NCBI GenBank assembly: GCA_027604005.1 | Contig: JADGJT010000304.1 | Location: 1-28,774 of the forward strand | From: Dinochytrium kinnereticum | Lineage: Eukaryota; Chytridiomycota; Chytridiomycetes; Chytridiales; Chytridiaceae | Reading direction: 5' to 3' | Length of the DNA: 28,774 nt | In this document: piece by piece, positions 1 through 13,609 of the stretch | How the letters are laid out: each line of letters starts with the position of its first letter | Position numbering within the stretch: position 1 is the first letter of the stretch | Translations under genes and position numbers: made by a program | The notes under the pieces: generated by a model | Told to the model about the DNA's origin: nothing | Seen by the model: only the letters and a program-made list of their open reading frames with translations | Databases searched by the model: none

Positions 1-1633
1 CCCCCGTTTTTTCCCACCTTCCAACAAAGACTCTGGCAACGTTGCCAAGAAAGCACTCACCATCGCCCTCCGCTACGCCGCCGTCCGCCGCCAATTCGGT
101 CGCCCCAACGAGCCCGAAACCAAGCTCCTCGACTACGTGATCCACCAGTACCGCCTGATCCCCCTCCTCGCCCAAGCCTTTGCGATGCACTTTACGGGTG
201 TTGAGGTGAACGCCATGAACGAGGCGCTTCAGGAGAGGTTGGGAAGCTTGCAACCTGGTGACAGGGATGTGAATGAGGTGATTGTGGCGCTGAAGGAGCT
301 GCATGGGACGTCGGCGGGGTTGAAGGCGTTCTGTACTTGGAATTGTTTGGATACTATTGACAAGTGTCGTCAGAGTTTGGGGGGGCATGGGTATTCGGCC
401 TACACGGGGTTGGCGTCGCTGTACAACGATTTTGCTGTGCAGTGCACTTGGGAGGGTGATAACGTGAGCTTTTTTTTTTTTTTTGCTTTTTTTCCTTCTA
501 TCCCCGTTCTTTTCCACTCACCTAATCCTGATCTTTTAAAAATACTCGATGAATCACCACCACCCCCCGCCCCCCTCCCTAAACAGACCATCCTCTCCCT
601 CCAAAGCGGCCGTTACCTTGTGAGCTGCTACCGTGAGGCCAAGGCAGGCAAGCGTCAGGCCCCTGGAGTTGGGTACCTGAACGACCTTGCCTCGGCGCTT
701 CAGAAGAAGTGTCACGCCAAGACTGCGGCGGAGGTTGCGGATCTGGATGTGGTTGGTGAGGCGTTTTGGCTTGTCGCTGCGAATGTTGTCAAGAAGGCTG
801 GAGAGGATTTTGAGAGTTTTGTGGCAAAGGGGCTTTCGGAGGAGCAGGCGCATGAGGAGTGTTGTGAGTTTGGTTTTTTTTTTTCTCTTTTTTTTTTTTG
901 CGTGCCTTGTTATTACCGTTGTTGTGTGAATGACCGCTTTCATATTACCCCCCCCCCCCCCAAAAAAAAAAAAACCAAAACAAACAACAAAAAAAAACCT
1001 CCACGCCTACGTTCCCCTTCAGCCCAAGCCCGTCTCTACGCCGCCAAAGTCCACACGGTCGGGTACCTCTTCCACCGGTTCAAGGACGCGGTGAAGCGCT
1101 CCTCAGCGGATTTGAAACCGATCCTTACCAAGCTCTGCCTCCTGTACGGTCTTTACAACATTGCAGAGAACTCTGGACCCTTTTTGCAGTATGAGTTCTT
1201 CTCGCCGAAGCAGGTGGATTGGGTGCGTGCGACTGTGAATGAGCTTTGCAGGGAGATTAGGAAGGATGCTGTGCCGTTGACGGATGCGTTTAATTACTCG
1301 GATTTCATTGTCAATTCGCCTTTGGGGAGGTTTGATGGGAATGTGTGAGTGTTTTTTTTTTCTGGCGTTTCGGTTTTGGATGGTTGAATTTTTGTCTCTC
1401 TTTTTTTTTTCTTTTCTTTTATTCTTTTGTTCTTTTCTGCTTTTGATGGTGGCATTTGGGGTTTTTTGTTTTTGGGGATGTTGGGTTGATTCAGCTACGA
1501 GCACTACTTCCAGCAAGTTCAGAAGAAGCATCAACCTGGAGCTGTGCCTGCCTACTTCCAGACCCAGATCAAGACCCTCCTTGAGCGTGACCTCACGGAG
1601 GAGGACAGGCTTGAGATTGACGATGACGAGTGA
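1..1633 (+). CDS. Peroxisomal acyl-CoA oxidase, C-terminal part (5' end outside window)
   Basis: Acyl-CoA oxidase makes the first, H2O2-producing oxidation of peroxisomal beta-oxidation (acyl-CoA to trans-2-enoyl-CoA). Four exons join in frame: about 29-463, 587-863, 1023-1344 and 1495-1633, giving the last ~390 residues of a family that is usually 650-700 long. Family signatures are clear: AKKALTIALRYAAVRRQFG, then CRQSLGGHGYSAYTGL (flavin/substrate region), CTWEGDN, and the C-terminal domain with VHTVGYLFHRF. The introns are GTGAGY...AG and carry long T, C and A runs. The protein ends in acidic DDDE, so there is no PTS1 tripeptide; some yeast oxidases also lack PTS1. It lies upstream of, and in the same orientation as, a thiolase of the same pathway. 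Family assignment is very secure; peroxisomal location is inferred from the family. Confidence 0.95.
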
Positions 1634-2562
1634 ACGGAGAAGAATGTGCTGACTCCCTCTCCGCTCTTTTTTTGATTTTGTGATTTTGTTTTTTTAATTT
1701 TTATGTTGGTGGGAAAAGGTACGCGTTTGCGTCTTTTTATGTGGGGGTTTTTTCGTGCCTTTGTTAGGTTGAGGGGGGTGATTTTGTCCTCAGCTTTACC
1801 TTCTTTTTTTTTTTTTTATCTTCGTTTTATCTGTCTGTCTCTCTCTATACTTTTTTTTTTATTTTATTTTCTCTCCACAACTGCCCCTTATTATTTTTTT
1901 TTTATTACTTTTATTACATGAAAGTGTCTTGCTAGCTTTTTTTTCAACCCTCAACAGCGATTTGTGTTGTTCTCGATCTCCGTTCTAATAGTTGTCTGTG
2001 TTCTCCTCCTTTTCTTTCTTCTTCTTCTTCTTCCACTCTCATAGTCAAACGCAAAAAAAAAAGAAGCAAAAACAAAAACAGAAACATGTCTCATCCATAC
2101 ATAACCTTTTTGCTTGTGCAGTTGGTTATCTTTCATGCTGATTCTGATGGAGAACAAGTTGTTTCTTCGTTTGTTGAGAGGACGTGCATGCTCCCGCAAT
2201 CAAATCACCTCTGCCAGCCAACCAACCCATTCAAAAGCTCGTGGTGATTCTCAAACGCCCCTCACAAGATGATTGCGCGCGTGACGTTAAAGTGACCAAG
2301 GTGTTGAGCCGATGATTGATGATGATGATGACGGAAAAGAAGAGACGAAAATGTTATTTAAAGAAATGGGGACCTCCCCACCACCGCATCACGTGTTCTC
2401 CCCTGTTCTTCCCGATATCGTCTCAGGTGGGGGGCAAAAACGAAAAAAGTAAAAAAAAATACCCTGACAAATCTGGCAACCAGAAAACGCGCAACCCTCC
2501 AAACACTCACTGAAAGCGAAACCTTCCCCCCATCCCCTTGTCTGTGAAGAAGTCTGCCTGTC
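1634..2562. other. Intergenic spacer, oxidase to thiolase
   Basis: No coding region could be supported in these 929 bases. The left half is extremely T-rich on the + strand and probably holds the oxidase 3' UTR. A TTC microsatellite lies near 2018-2033 and a GATGAT repeat near 2310-2332. The last 200 bases before the thiolase start hold a TATTTAAAG element near 2350, a CACGTG palindrome near 2390, and then C/T-rich sequence, so the thiolase promoter is probably here. The promoter reading is inference. Confidence 0.5.
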
Positions 2563-4763
<2,201 letters not shown>

Positions 4764-5006
4764 ACGATTGTGTTTTTCTATCTGGAAGCTTGGATTTGGC
4801 GGTCCTCTTTCTTTCTTTCTTTTTATTCGTTAGGGTTGAGCGCGTTTCACTTTGTCGACTTGTCTCTCTTTCTTTCCGTCTTCACCGCTCCGTTTAAAAG
4901 GGGTGGTTTGATTGTTTGTTTTCTCTCATAATTATTAAACATTTTTTTATTATTATTCATTTGTGTGGTATACGATTTGTTGGAGATGCTTTTGAGGGTG
5001 AGATGT

Positions 5007-5798
5007 TTACTGCGTCGCTTTGTAAGTGTATGGCATAAGACCTGGCAGGGGTTCGCGGAACAAAAAAGCAGTCGGGAGTTTCTTTGTCAGAAAAAAAAGG
5101 AACCAAGAAAAAAAACAAACAGAGGAGAATGGCGGCTGAGAGATACTTACCAAACGCCTGAGCTCTCTTGATTGCTTTCGCAAGGCGTGCCTGGCTCCTG
5201 ATCGAGAGGCCTGATTATAGGTTAATCAGTGAGGTTATGTTGGGACAGAGTGATAGGAATGGGGTGAAGGCGTTTCTGTTTACCGGTTTCCACTCTTGGC
5301 TTGATGCTGCCCATTTCCGTTACGTAGTGTGAGAGAAGGGTGGTTTTCTAATAAAACATTTGCGTTAGAGAACAGAAAAGGACGAGGGGAATGAAAAGGA
5401 AGAAAGCCAGCAAACTGGAAGGATGACAGAACAGATAGGGCTGAGAGAAAAAAAATGAATACCTTATACTGCGACAACGGATCAATCTTCAACGTCTTGA
5501 AAACATCCACAGAAGCATCCAAGCTTTTCAGCTTCTTAAACTTCTCCAAGTTCTTCTGATTCAGCTCCTCCGCATCATAAATCTGCAAACTCAAAAAGTC
5601 AACCCAACGCTCCAGGCAAACGCCCTCTTTTTTTTTTTGTTTGCAAACTCCAACCTGATACGGCTTGAACAAACGCTTCAACCCGCCCATGGATTTGAAG
5701 AAATCCGGCTCCTTTTTGTTTGGGGAATACTTTGAGACAACGACTCCCCTTCGTGGGGTGAGGAGGGCGACGCCTCGGCCAAAGAGGTTGCTGAGCAT
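5007..5798 (-). CDS. RSM18: Mitochondrial small-subunit ribosomal protein bS18m
   Basis: Five exons (5798-5655, 5582-5463, 5347-5284, 5210-5151, 5041-5007) join in frame to a 140-residue protein. The C-terminal half is an S18 core: SIKPRVETG, then QARLAKAIKRAQAFG, then LMPY, matching the family pattern of an ITG turn, the QRxLAKAIKRAR helix and the GLMPY end. The N-terminal ~45 residues are basic with few acidic residues (MLSNLFGRGVALLTPRRGVV), as expected of a mitochondrial presequence, so the protein should act in the mitoribosome. The central segment is lysine-rich and not conserved. The last exon encodes only about 11 residues plus stop. Identification rests on the short S18 core, because the larger open stretches run through introns. 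The start ATG lies 62 bp from the divergent HIRIP3 start. Confidence 0.86.
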
Positions 5799-5860
5799 GG
5801 GTTTTTTGGTTTTCTTTTTTCTTTTTTGGGAGCAGATTGTTGTGTTGCACCGACGCTGAA
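5799..5860. promoter_or_regulatory. Shared bidirectional promoter, bS18m / HIRIP3
   Basis: Only 62 bases separate the two start codons, so both promoters and 5' UTRs must lie here or overlap the coding ends. The stretch is T-rich on the + strand with several TTTT blocks. No TATA box was recognised. The role is inferred from position. Confidence 0.6.
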
Positions 5861-7527
5861 ATGATCAAGGTGACGGATGCAGAATTGTCCGGACTCGTTG
5901 CGGGGATCGTGAGGGAGGAGGGCGAGCAGTGAGTTTTTCTGGTGGTTTCGTTTCGTGCGGTTTCGTGGTTTATTGATGGAGACGGGCTGGGAAGAGAGGA
6001 TGATGTTGATTTTCTTTTCTTCTTGTCGGCTTTGTTAAGGGTTACCGAGAGAGGCATTCGGAGGAGCCTGGAGAAGAGGTTGCTGCTGGACCCCATGTCA
6101 ATGGACGAGGTCTGCTCGCTTTGTGGCGCGGTCTTCCCTCCTCTCTTTTAGTAACCAACCTCCTTTTCAGAAAGAAGCGAAGCTACGAATCAAGAAGATT
6201 GTGGCCAACATATTGGAGAATGGCCTCCCAGCCGACCCACCATCCATCCCCGATAAATCTAAATCAGCAACCAAAACCGCAGCCCCGAAAGCCCCGAAAG
6301 CCCCGAAAGCCTCGAAAGCCAGAAAGCCTCCAACTCGCCCTGCAGCAAGGAAGGGGAAAAAACGTGTGGTTGAGGCAGAAGACGACTCGGAGGCCGACTC
6401 GGGGAAGGAGAATGAGGGCATGAATGTGGTTGACGATGACGAGGGAGATGACGAGAATGTCCCCCGGTACAAATCGAAGCCTAGACAGACAAAGAAGCTG
6501 GCCGTCTCTGAAGACTCGGAAGAGGAAGAGGAAGGGGTCGAGGACGACGACGAGGACGAGGAAGATCCTGTCCCAGTCCGCGCCTCCAAACACAAGTCCA
6601 CACCAAAACACGCTGCTCAATCCTCTGAAAAGGCGGCCAAGAAGCGCGCCATCTCTGATTCGGAAAATGAGCTGGAGGCTAAGTCCACTGATTCTTTGCC
6701 GCTGGAAGACATGGACGATGAGGATGAATCAAGGAAAGCTTCACCTGTTCCAACGGTCAAACCTCCGACTCAATCCGCTGCGAAAAAGGCAAGGACGCGG
6801 GTCATCTCTGACTCGGAGGACGATGGTGAGGCCGAATCAGGAGGGGAAGAAGAGGGGAAGGAAGAAGATCATGATTCGAAGGCTTCTTCCATGGATGAGG
6901 ATTCGGAGAAAGAGGAAAGAAAGGGAAAAAAAGTGAAGCCTACGGAAAAAAAGAAAGCTTCGAAGAAACCCTCGGAGGCCAATGGCGGGACCAAGGCTGA
7001 TGTACGTTTTTCAGCTCCGTATATTTTTTAAACTCTGACCCTCTACCTCTAGGTGGTGATTTCGGAAAAGGACGCTAAAGAAATTGAAAGGCTAAAAGGC
7101 TATGTCGTAAAGGTACTTATAATAATCCCCTGCCTTCAGGAAACCAGTTTGTACGATGGTGCGAGCCACTTACTCTTCGTCCATTTCTAAGTGCGGTGTT
7201 CGCAAGATCTGGGGGATTGAATTCAAGGGTAAGAGTGGCCGCGAACGCATTGCCCACTTGAAATCAATGCTGGACGATCTGGGTGTGAAGGGACGGCCAT
7301 CCCTCGAACAGTCCAAGAAGATCAAGTTTGAGAGAGAGTGGGCACAGGAGCGCGCAGAGCTTGACGCGTCCAACATACTTGACACTGGTAGAGCCTCCCG
7401 TAGAGCACGAGGGTCTATTGGTGGAGGTGGAGCGGTGAAGAGGCAGCGTGATCCTGATGTTGAGATGCAGCGCAAGGCGGACATGGCGAAGCTTGCTGCG
7501 CTGTGTGATCCTGAGTCGGACGATTGA
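5861..7527 (+). CDS. HIRIP3: HIRIP3-like histone chaperone (DEK-C plus CHZ motif)
   Basis: Five exons (5861-5928, 6040-6109, 6171-7001, 7053-7112, 7192-7527) give 454 aa. Residues 1-65 form a DEK C-terminal-like helical domain (VREEGEQVTERGIRRSLEKR ... KLRIKKIVANIL). Residues ~70-320 are low complexity: an AlaProLys repeat, then acidic serine blocks (DSEEEEEG, ISDSEN, ISDSEDD) typical of CK2 sites and histone binding. Residues ~325-410 carry the HIRIP3/CHZ region, with LKGYVVKCGVRKIW, LKSMLDDLGVKGRPS and a charged helix. Known HIRIP3 proteins bind histones H2A/H2B through the CHZ motif, so a nuclear chaperone role is expected. The third exon is far longer than the others. The start was chosen as the only ATG in phase before the DEK-C fold. 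Product confident; exact histone partner unknown. Confidence 0.85.
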
Positions 7528-8003
7528 GCCGTTGCAGCATGGATGGGAGGTGTTTATAAGGCGACGGTGTATAGCAAGCAACCCAAGTGATCGATGGTTG
7601 GTAAGAGCAGGGATGGCCAGCAGTCTGCAGCAGGTTCAGTGGTTGTCGGAAAATAAAAATTGCTTTTCATTGAGCTTCCGTCCAAAAAAAATTCAATTCA
7701 CTTTGTTCCCCTTCCCCTACCAAGGTGAGTGCATGCGAGGACATACTGCCGAGAGGCCGACTGAGGAGGCGATGCTGCAGCCTACTGGCGAGGGAGGGAG
7801 GCTCACTACGACTGGCATTATGGGAAGATGCGCTGAAATGCCGCTAGTGGGGTCGCGGCGGAGCTGCATGGCGGGTATATTTTCGAATGGCCAACGGGTG
7901 CTTGACCGTAGTTGAATGATGCCCATTTCTCACCCCGTCTCTTTTCCACTTTTTCTTGTAATAAACCTGGACTCGACAGCCTCGAACGAAGGTATATCTG
8001 GAA
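7528..8003. other. Intergenic spacer, HIRIP3 to G3BP-like gene
   Basis: These 476 bases hold the HIRIP3 3' UTR and the next promoter. An open frame running through 7448-7915 has no recognisable domain and starts inside HIRIP3, so I treat it as chance. An AATAAA-like sequence occurs near 7651 and AATAAACC near 7961. No RNA gene was seen. Confidence 0.5.
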
Positions 8004-10075
8004 ATGACTGCTCCTTTGTCGGCCAGCCCTAACCACCACGCCGCGGCGGCCTCCGCTGCTGAGAGCCTTAACGCTCATCAGGCTGAGGAACCCAAGGTAA
8101 GGAGTTCGCCTTTTTGGGCCTTGGCTTGCTGGTTTTTTTTTTTTTTTTTTTTTTTTGGGGGTCTCTTTGCTTGGGTGTTAAGTTTTGATGGCATGGGTTC
8201 TTTGTCAAAAATAGGTCAACAGCTATGAGGTCGGATGGCTATTTGTTCAGGAGTACTACACATTTTTAAACAAGGAGCCCCACAAGCTTCACTGCTTCTA
8301 TAACACAAAGTCAAAGTTCCTTCACGGGACCGAGGGCGAGTCACCCGAGACTCAGGAGGGTCAGAAGGTAAGGAAATTTGGGACCATCTTGATTGAATGA
8401 GCACTGATGATGTTACCGTTGAACAGGCTATTCACAGCAGAATCACTGAGCTTGAGTTCCAGGACTGCAAGGTTCTCGTTTCTAACGTGGACAGCCAGGC
8501 CTCTCATGATGGATGCATTGTTATCATGGTTTTGGGAGAGATGTCAAACAATGGTGGGGCATCTCACAAGTTTGCTCAGACCTTTGTCCTTGCCCAACAG
8601 CCTTCTGGATACTTTGTCTACAACGACATGTTCAGGTTCCTAAAGGAGGACATTGACAATGAGTACGAGGAGCCTGTAGACCCCGTTCCCGACTATTCCT
8701 ATGACGAGACTTCCATAACCGAGATGCCGGTGGAGAACGTTATGCCCGAGACCACCATCCCCATCCGCAGCCCTTCGCCCGTCAAGGAGCTCCACGTCCA
8801 GCCCCACGTGGCCGCCCCGGCACAGCCCGAGCCCGAGCCCCAGGTCGTCGAGGAAGTCCACGCCCAGACCACCGAACAGTACACCTACGAGGAGACTACT
8901 GAGGCGACCAAGTGGGAGCCCGAGGTTGTTGAGGCCCCCGCGAAGCCTGCTAACTGGTCCGCACCCAAGGCTAAGCCGGAGCCTCAGCCTGAGGCCAAGA
9001 GGAACGCCTCGCCTGTCCGCCCATCAGAGTCGGCCGCCGCCCCCAGCGAAGAGCCCACCCACCCCTCTAAGCCCAAGTCGTGGGCTGGCGTCGCTACTGC
9101 TAATACACACATCTGGACCCCCGAACACGTTTCCCCCGCCAAGGGCCAGGTTGCCGCCATCCCCGTCGGCAAAGGACCCCAGGCCAACAATTCCCGCCAG
9201 AACAACTACAACAACCAGAACCGATACAACAAGAACGTAGACAAACAGCAGCAGCATGGCAAGGGTAGTAACGCCGTTGAGAAACCCGCCGCCGCCGCCC
9301 CAGCTGCTGGAGCCGCTGTTGAGGAGGAGAGAGCTGTTAGCCCCCAGACTGAAGCGCAGGGAGAGTTCCGTGAGGTTCAGAACCGAAGACCCAACCATGA
9401 CAACCGTAACAACCGTCCTCATGCTAACGCTCAGGCCGGTGGTGAGCGTCAGAACCCTGGACCTTCGGGTAGGCTTACATGTTTTTTATTCTTTCTTTAT
9501 TTTTGTGTTCCTTTTTTTTTTACGGAGGTTGCATTCTTACGCTAGATTTTCCTTCCCTTTCGTGACTAGATGATGTGATCAAGCGCAGCATTTGCCTGAA
9601 GGCCATTGAGGGCTTGACGAAGGAGGCCATCCGTGAAACTTTTTCCAAGGTCGGAAAGGTTGTTGAGGTTGTCATTCCGAATGGAAAGGTAAGCACCCAA
9701 CTCCATTCCCTCCGTCTTTCACTCAGAATACTTCTCTGGTTTTATTTAGACGCTAACCTGTTCTTTCTCAAGCCCAACATGGCCTTCATCGAGTTTGATA
9801 ATCAGCAATCGGCCTCTTCTTCGATCGGTAAAAGCTTCACTATTGGCGCCGTTACCGTGATCCCGGATGTTCGCAGGCCCAAGAATAACTCAAACAACCG
9901 AAACTACAACAACAACGACAGCCGCGGTGGTCACTCTAACAGGGGTAGGGGATCCGGCAACAGGGGAGATTGGAATGGCAACCAGCGCCGCCAGAATGGT
10001 GGTGGCTACTACGACAATGAGAACAGGAAGAACTCGCTCCCTGCTAAGGCGGCGGCTCCTTCGACCACGGCTTAA
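8004..10075 (+). CDS. G3BP-like RNA-binding protein (NTF2 domain, RRM, RG-rich tail)
   Basis: Five exons (8004-8096, 8215-8367, 8427-9468, 9570-9688, 9773-10075) give 569 aa. Residues ~30-145 form an NTF2-like domain: VGWLFVQEYYTFLNKEP, FYNTKSKFLHG, ITELEFQDCKVLVSNVDSQ, KFAQTFVLAQQPSGYFVYND. Residues ~150-425 are Pro/Glu/Ala/Gln-rich and disordered. An RRM follows, with SICLKAIEGLTKEAIRETF as its first strand and helix and NMAFIEF as RNP1. The tail is rich in Asn, Gly and Arg (RGGHSNRGRGSGNRG). This order is that of G3BP/Rasputin and fungal Nxt3-type proteins, which act in stress granules and with the Ubp3/USP10 deubiquitinase. A cytoplasmic RNP role follows from the family. Intron 1 carries a 24-T run. 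Very secure. Confidence 0.94.
8133..8156. repeat. 24-base T homopolymer in intron 1 of the G3BP-like gene
   Basis: This is the longest homopolymer in the window. It lies in the middle of intron 1 (8097-8214), upstream of the acceptor at 8213-8214. Confidence 0.9.
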
Positions 10076-10420
10076 GCGAACCCTCCCTTTTCTGAAATTA
10101 AGGCGAAACAATTCACCTGTTCTTGTTTTCCCCCTTGTTTGCGGGTTGAGGATCGTATACCTCTTTTTTTCTGTTTACTTGTTGGGTGTTCTTTCGTGAT
10201 GAATGGATCGTTTTTGTGGGTTGGGGTGTGGGTTTTTTTTGGGGGGTTCGCAGAACGGCTGACCATCAGATTGTAATAATGTTGCGTTGGTTGCTCCCTC
10301 AAGGTGAGGGCACTTTACAACAAAGAATGTATAAAAAAAATATTGGAAGCAATGGTTCCTTGTGAAAGCTTATATATTGGATAAAAACAAATAGCCCAAA
10401 GGAAGTCATGAAGCCGCCAT
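10076..10420. other. Convergent spacer, G3BP-like gene / ATP14
   Basis: The two 3' ends face each other across 345 bases. The left part is T/G-rich and the right part A-rich, as expected of 3' UTRs read from either side. I see no gene or structured repeat here. Confidence 0.6.
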
Positions 10421-11097
10421 TTAGTGGTCGTGGTAGTCGTAGGGCTAAGGAGAGAGTAAATAAACAGAATGCATGTATCCTTTCCTACCTTCAACCTCTC
10501 GGGCAAAAGCTTGCCAGTGTCGGCCTCAGTGCGGAACTCCCACTCGTCTTTAATTGGAGAAAAGATGGGACAGTGTGAGTCAAAACCAACAGAGAGAGAA
10601 AAAAAGCGGAAAGCCGCCGCGATCAATACCGTTGTAGTTGTTGGGGTCATCGATGGGGTTGTAAACAGGGGGCCACTCTTCCTCCTCGATCGCGTCCTCA
10701 ACGACAGCAGTCTCACTGACAGAAGCCTCAATCTCGGGCTTGGCGGGAGGGGTGGGAAGGGAGAACTTGTCGACAAGATCCACCTTGACGGCCGCATCGG
10801 TCGCCGCAGGCTTGTAAGCGCGAATCTCACTGAGGTAGAGGTCCTGGATCAGGTCTGATGCGCCCAAGTATGGTCATTAGCCAGCTGCCTGATGGCGACG
10901 ATGAGGACTGATTACCTTTACGGAGAGGAGAGACGGCCATAAAGGTGCGGGCACCGAAGGCGGCGCGAGTGTCCACGCACGCCCGCTGCTGAAGAGTCAG
11001 ATGAAAAGGGTCAGCCAGGAGCTCGAGGGCGAAGGCGGCCAGCAGCGGAATGGGCACTCACCGCAATGCATGATCTTCGGAGAGCGACCCTCAACAT
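10421..11097 (-). CDS. ATP14: Mitochondrial F1Fo ATP synthase subunit h
   Basis: Five exons (11097-11062, 10988-10916, 10854-10630, 10547-10489, 10444-10421) give 138 aa. The N terminus is a basic, amphipathic presequence (MLRVALRRSCIA, then RAAFGARTFMAVSPLRK). The mature part opens with DLIQDLYLSEIRAYKP, the most conserved block of fungal subunit h, which corresponds to metazoan F6. A proline-rich linker and an acidic stretch (VEDAIEEEEWPPVYNP) follow, then DEWEFRTEADTGKLLPE. Subunit h belongs to the peripheral stator stalk. The last exon is 24 nt and encodes PYDYHDH plus the stop. Reading frames sum to a multiple of three. The subunit-h form points to a fungus. It lies head to head with TM9SF3. 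Confidence 0.88.
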
Positions 11098-11183
11098 GAT
11101 GCTGCTTAATGCCGTTTCTCTAGGAAAAAGGCAAAAAAAATCCAAAGAATTTTGAACACGTGACACAGGATTTGTTCTGTAGG
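11098..11183. promoter_or_regulatory. Shared bidirectional promoter, ATP14 / TM9SF3
   Basis: The two start codons are separated by 86 bases. An A-run (AAAAAAAA) sits near the middle. No canonical TATA box was identified. The promoter role is inferred from the divergent layout. Confidence 0.55.
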
Positions 11184-13571
11184 ATGCGTCTGTTGGGTGC
11201 TCTGGTGTTGACCGTGCTCTTTGCGCTGGGCGCCCTGGCCGACGAGCACACACACGGCTATGAGGTAGGCGCATTGCTACGCATCTGATGGGAAGTTGAC
11301 CATTATTTGAAGGCTGGGGAGCAGGTCGTGGCATGGGTGAATTCGGTTGGGCCCTTCGACAACCGGTATTTATTTAATTACTCCGCCGCCGTGCAGCATT
11401 TTAAAGCCAGTTTAAAGACAGGAAACCTACGAATACTTTCAACTCCCTTACTGTGCTGGACCAATTCAAGTCAAACATCATCATGAAAGTCTGGCAGAAG
11501 CGTTGCTGGGTATCAATCTTGCTAATTCGGGGATTGATATTGCATTTAAAAGTGAGTGGAGGCTTTGTTTGTTGTTTTTTTTTTGTATATTGAATAACTA
11601 TACGTTTCGTATAATTTTTTTTGTGTTAATTGGCATGATTATTCTAGAAACTGTTGCGAACGCCACGATATGCAAGAAAGTTATGAAGGAAAAAGATTTT
11701 AATATTTTTCGATATGCCGTCAGCCTAAGCTATTACTACCAAATGTTCATTGGTAATCATATCATGAAATGCATTAATCTAATAGGATGTAGATGATCTT
11801 CCTCTCTACGATTTTGTTGGGGAAAAAGATGAGAACGGTGGTTCTTATCTATATACTCATAGGCACTTCATGATCAACTACAACGGAAATCAGGTGAATT
11901 TGCTTTTCCTCTTAAGCACAAGCCTAACTGATGTTTTTTTATATTTACAGATTATCTCGGTGAAGATTGAGAGTGATAAACTATTACCTATTCCCCAAGG
12001 GAAATCTGAAAAAACTGTGGATTTTACATATTCTGTGACTTGGAAAAGTACGACTGATAAATTTGAAACAAGGTTTTTAAAGAGTGAAATGTTTTTCGAG
12101 CATAAGGTAAGCCGTTCTCCAGATAATTTTTGTTACCAAGAGTAAACTATGGATAGATTCACTGGTTCTCGATCTTCAACTCGTTTATGATGGTCGTTTT
12201 CCTTCTCGGACTTGTGGTCGTGGTACTTTTGCGGACGCTTAAGCGAGATCTTGCACGCTACGATAAGGAGCAGAGTCTTTTAGAGCTGGAAAGAGATTTA
12301 GTAGACGAGTATGGCTGGAAACAAGTTCATGGCGATGTATTCCGGTCTCCAAGCCATCTGACTCTTTTGTCTGCCGTCCTTGGAACTGGTTTACAGCTAT
12401 TCATTCTGGTTTTTGCGGTGCTGCTTTTCGCAGTTTCTGGGGATTATTACGTTGAGTAGGTTTTGGAAACTATAAAAATCTTAATTTCTGGAGGCAAGCG
12501 AAGACCTTATCAGCGTCCTTGTTTTTGTATGCAATCACGTCAATTATCGCAGGCTACTATACTGGATCGTTTTACACAAAATACGGAGGTTTGTTTGGGA
12601 CTTCAAATTCTATATCTTATAATTTAGGAAAAAATTGGGTACGCCTCATATTTGTGACTTCAGGATTGTGGCCTGGAATTGTCTCGATCCTTGTATTGAG
12701 CATCAATTTTATTGCCATTGCAAAGTCGTCTTCCCGAGCAATTCCCTTTGGCTCGATGGTTGCAGTTTTGTGCATCTGGATCTTTTGCGTGTTTCCACTA
12801 GTCCTTATGGGGGTTATTTTAGGTCGAAATTGGTCCGGGGATCCGAATTTCCCGTGCAGGATCAATCCCATTCCTCGTCCCATTCCGGACCAGCTTTGGT
12901 ACACTCAACCGATAGCACTGATTGGGCTTGGTGAGTTAACTTTTTTTCTTCTTGTGATTCTTTGTCAAATAATCGTCATTATTAGCCGGAATCTTGCCTT
13001 TTGCCTCTGTCTTTATTGAAATGTACTTTGTATTTTCGTCTTTTTGGAAGTTCAAGATGTACTATATGTTTAGTTTCATGATGGTATATGCTTTCACTGT
13101 TTTTCTTCTCTTATCTTAATTCCACAAACAGCTAGTTGTCATTATTCTTGTCATTTCGACGGCGTGCATTGCCATCGTTTCAACATGTAATTGTGAAGTA
13201 CTTATGAGTATACTTATTGCATCTAGACTTTCTGCTTAACTCGGAAAACCACCGATGGAATTGGATAGCCTTTTTAGCTAGTGGTTCAACCTCAGTCTAC
13301 GTTTTCCTTTACTCAATATACTACTACTTAATGAAAACAAAGTTTGATGTATATTTGTGGATTGTAACTGATAGATTTTAAGGATGTACGGTCTTTTTCA
13401 AACAGCATGGTACTTTGGGTACACCGGACTCGCATGCTTTAGCCTCTATTTGATGCTAGGTAAGTCTTTGCATCCAATCTGCTATTCTAACACCACAAAA
13501 TAGGGTTCGTTGGCCATTTTGCCGCAGAGCGCTTCATCCGCGCAATATATCGCAATCTGAAGATTGATTGA
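11184..13571 (+). CDS. TM9SF3: Transmembrane 9 superfamily protein, TM9SF3 type
   Basis: Fourteen exons join in frame to 579 aa, the family size: 11184-11264, 11313-11365, 11418-11551, 11648-11752, 11793-11893, 11951-12106, 12157-12455, 12494-12588, 12628-12930, 12986-13083, 13132-13186, 13227-13341, 13383-13459, 13504-13571. A signal peptide ([19 protein letters not shown]) leads into a lumenal domain ([37 protein letters not shown]). Next come [13 protein letters not shown] (first membrane helix), [14 protein letters not shown] and [13 protein letters not shown]. The C-terminal helices include [20 protein letters not shown]. The end, NLKID, fits the KXD Golgi-retention motif of the family. 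TM9 proteins act in Golgi/endosome sorting and membrane-protein surface delivery. The first two exons are GC-rich; the rest are AT-rich with short introns. Ortholog call is very secure. Confidence 0.97.
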
Positions 13572-13609
13572 GCGTCAATGACCCAGACGCACTTTAATTG
13601 TTTATTGTC

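Noticed and set aside
6167..6620. Antisense serine-rich frames across HIRIP3
   Set aside because: They mirror the acidic GAG/GAC-rich repeats of HIRIP3 and have no domain.
7448..7915. Open frame downstream of HIRIP3
   Set aside because: It overlaps the HIRIP3 end in another frame and shows no motif or splice support.
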